Shown here: positions 61,401-64,000 of the stretch, piece by piece
Layout of the letters: every line of letters begins with the position of its first letter
Position numbering within the stretch: the first letter of the stretch is position 1
NCBI GenBank assembly: GCA_014549065.1
Contig: JACDOX010000086.1
Coordinates: forward strand, 584,980 to 648,979
Reading direction: 5' to 3'
Source: Cardinalis cardinalis
Lineage: Eukaryota > Chordata > Aves > Passeriformes > Cardinalidae
Length of the DNA stretch: 64,000 bases
Notes under the pieces: model-generated
Databases searched by the model: none
The model's input: the letters and a program-made list of their open reading frames with translations, nothing else
Told to the model about the DNA's origin: nothing
Position numbers and translations under genes: made by a program

Positions 61401-64000
61401 TTGTGGTTGTGAAAGCATGTGACAGGATAACTGCCTAATAGTGATGTACTTCTCTGATCTGTGTTTTCTGACATGGATCTTTCATCTTGTCTCTGAAATG
61501 GATTTTTTTCATATTATCTGCTGTGTTTTTTTGCTGTGTGTCTTTGAGACCCAATAACCTATAGAGAATTTAGTTTAAGACAAAAGAGTGACTCCTGCAG
61601 CAAGTGAGTGGAGCCTTCTCCCATGTAAGTTGTAATTGAGGTTATGGCATGGCANGTTGCCTTTGGCACAGTTCTTTCTGTCGCTGAGAAACTCAAACCA
61701 TGGTTTTGAGGCTGCTGCAGTGTAAGCAAAATGAATTAATTATTAGAGACATAGGAAGAATTAGGAAAAGAAAATGGNTTCTGGAGTGAAATACGATGTA
61801 TTGACTTTGGGAAAGAGAGAGGAGGAGAGCAAACAACTTAGTAATGAATAATCCACTTTCTTGTAGCTAATGACACCTTAGCAGATCTGCAGGAGTGAGC
61901 CTGCTGCTTGGGCTGGCTCTCTGCATGCTGTCGAACATTTCTTAGAAAATTAAATTTTATTCCCTAAGTCTTTCCATGGATTTAACTGTGATGCTCTGTT
62001 AAGGGGCTTGACAGGTATCAAGTCATGAATATTATGGCCTGCAAGTTGGTTTTAAATGTATTTTAAAATTAATTACAAGAGCTCTCACCTCAGGAAAAGT
62101 AAACAAGTAGAAAAGAAAGAAACAAAAAGTGGGTTTGAATAAATTGTAGTAAAACACTGGCCTGATTAAAAACCTTTTCAAGTTTAATATTTTAAGAACA
62201 CAGAATATACTATTGAAGCAAATCTTCACCAGTGTGACTCTTCATCATTTGCTGAATCAAACCTTTTTTCTACAGAGGTACACATACCTAAAGTTTGTGT
62301 TTTTTCTTATTATCTGCTTTGAAAGAATGTTAGTTTAAAATATTGNATGGTTTCTGGGTGAATTTTGGTCCATATAGCAAAATAAGCAACCTATGCTTGG
62401 ATTTTTCTGCATCTGCTGAGGTAAATTTATACCCTATGAGAGGTCTTGTAGAGATGGCAAGGAGAAGGGACTATTTGACCTGTATAATGCATGGCAAACT
62501 TGCCCTTCCCTCATTTTTGCCTGGCTTGCACTTCTTTACTTTGTTGCTTACCTTTATTTTTATACTTCTATTTTTAGAATTTCTCATTGAGAAATTATTA
62601 TTCTATTATGATTAATTAATTATTTTGGACAGATATCAGTGAAGCCATTATGTTTTAGTTTTTGAGGGTCAAGGAATGCTGTGAGTCTCCCTGCACTGAC
62701 AAAAAAGGGATTTTTTAATCTTCTTTGTGTTTCCTCACTAATTTAATCTATCTTGTGGTTTCAGAATGTTCCTTTTGGGTAGTATGGGAATGCTCTGGNA
62801 GTACCACAGGTGGATCTGATCAGCTCAGTCTCTTTCCTCTNATAAAGGAGGATAAATCTGCTATTGTACAATGTTATTCTGCAGCAGTCCACAGGAACTG
62901 ATGATCATAGATGGGCCCACTGCCTCTGTGCTTAGGGCTTTATAATGTGAGAAAGGTCTTGCAAACATACAGTTAGGTCACAGTTTTGCATGGCATTTTT
63001 AAGAGTTCACAGGAATACCCATATCTCCTTGTTTTGCTTATTAAAGAAATGTTTAAATAAGAGAAGAACGCATCCCTCCAACTCTGATCTATATACAGCT
63101 ATGGTTTCCACCCTGTGGGAAAATCTAAGTNTGTCAGAAAACAGTAAAAGGTTAATGTTATTTGACGTATCAAAGATTCTACAACATGAAACTGTTTGCA
63201 GCAGTATGAAATCTAAGTAACTCTTTAGTAAATTAGTTCAGGTCCACACTGGAGCAGCTAAGAGGAGGGGAAAGCGTTTAGAGACTCTTATCCTAAAGTT
63301 AAAAGGTGGATGTTAAATTCCCATCCATTCCCAACTTCACTTTGAGGTTAGAATATAAATTTTGTTGGAAGTCAGTTGGACTTGTGCATTTGGAAAGGGT
63401 ACCTTTAACAATTTTTAGATGGTTTAATGTGGAGATGTTATAAATTCATGTATTAATCTGTTCAAGTTGGGTTCAGATTGAAATTCAGACTGATTAAAGA
63501 AGGGAACAGAGATCTCTCAAGTTCTTTCACCAATTTTTTTTTAATATGCTTGATATTTTTATAACAGACTCCAGCTTGCCTTTCTGTGTGTGGTGCTGAC
63601 ACCCTGAATTGAAAATTATGGCACAGCTCGAGGATGAGATCGATTGAAGTGCTTTTTATTACTGACTGTTCCCAGGCAAAATGTTTTAAGCAAACTGTGT
63701 AATGGAGGAAAATTACATTATATGGGGTGCTGGCCTTAAAGAGATCTTTATATTATGCCTTCTGATAAAAAAGAAGTGCATTCAAATGAGTAATTGCAGT
63801 GTGTGTACAAGGAAAAAAGCCAAAATGTGTGTTTTGCCTGCTTAAATGAATGAAACTGAAAATCCAGAAAATTGAGTTGGTTTTTATGTTGTTTGATAGA
63901 GAACNTTCAGTCTGTTAGAAGACTACTTAAAAACTCCAACTTTTAAATTTGGAGTAGCCTGAAAAGCTGACAGGTGCAAGGCAGCAGCTTTCAAGAAGTC

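Larger units (their letters stand above)
2065..64000 (+). other. MACROD2: Very long MACROD2 intron (5' portion), no further exon seen
   Basis: After the donor I find no segment encoding the expected continuation (YVIHTVGP and onwards), so the intron appears to run at least 61.9 kb to the window end. This fits the gene, whose introns reach hundreds of kb in human. Open frames inside are short, N-broken, on both strands and without family resemblance. Apart from the repeats, GC-richer patches and candidate elements listed separately, I see nothing definable in the long unique stretches 2.7-11 kb, 25-31 kb, 34-48 kb and 55.5-64 kb. A diverged small exon, an alternative exon or a non-coding RNA cannot be excluded by eye. 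Confidence 0.75.

Noticed and set aside
1..64000. tRNA, rRNA, snRNA, CRISPR arrays, operons, and viral or endogenous retroviral genes.
   Set aside because: No cloverleaf-like gene, conserved snRNA head sequence, regular spaced repeats, LTR pair or gag/pol/env-like frame was seen on reading through; small snoRNA or miRNA genes cannot be excluded without structure and covariance searches.

Overview
The window looks like bird genomic DNA. It is AT-rich and poor in repeats. The only interspersed elements I recognise are two 3' ends of CR1 LINEs, the dominant retroposon of bird and other sauropsid genomes. I see no Alu, L1 or B1-type elements. Isolated single-base Ns are scattered through the whole window (well over a hundred). 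They look like masked low-confidence base calls and they break many frames. I cannot name the species.

One real protein-coding exon is visible, at 1948-2064 on the + strand. It has a 3' splice site ending at 1947 and a GTAAGT donor at 2065-2070. Its 39 codons match the macrodomain of MACROD2, the mono-ADP-ribosyl hydrolase, across the segment holding the catalytic Asp and His. Both splice junctions are phase 1. The codon split at the 3' end completes to Tyr if the next exon begins AT, which fits the family sequence.

Everything else appears to be intron of this very large gene: 1-1947 upstream, and 2065-64000 downstream (nearly 62 kb without a recognisable next exon). The downstream intron holds CR1 pieces at 19101-19184 and 22372-22632, simple repeats and homopolymers, a long G/T-rich tract at 48313-48502, a 37-nt pure pyrimidine run at 33812-33848, several short tandem duplications, three GC-richer patches (about 18.3-18.8, 31.2-31.6 and 53.9-54.3 kb), and unique segments that look like candidate conserved non-coding elements. 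None of the other open frames resembles a known protein; they look like chance frames in intron.

The most useful leads are the exon (a symmetric, skippable catalytic exon), possible recursive splice sites in the giant intron (60.69, 47.14 and 50.15 kb), a 14-bp perfect palindrome in a CNE-like segment near 23.48 kb, and the G/T-rich tract. I found no undescribed multi-gene system, and nothing bacterial, viral or CRISPR-like.
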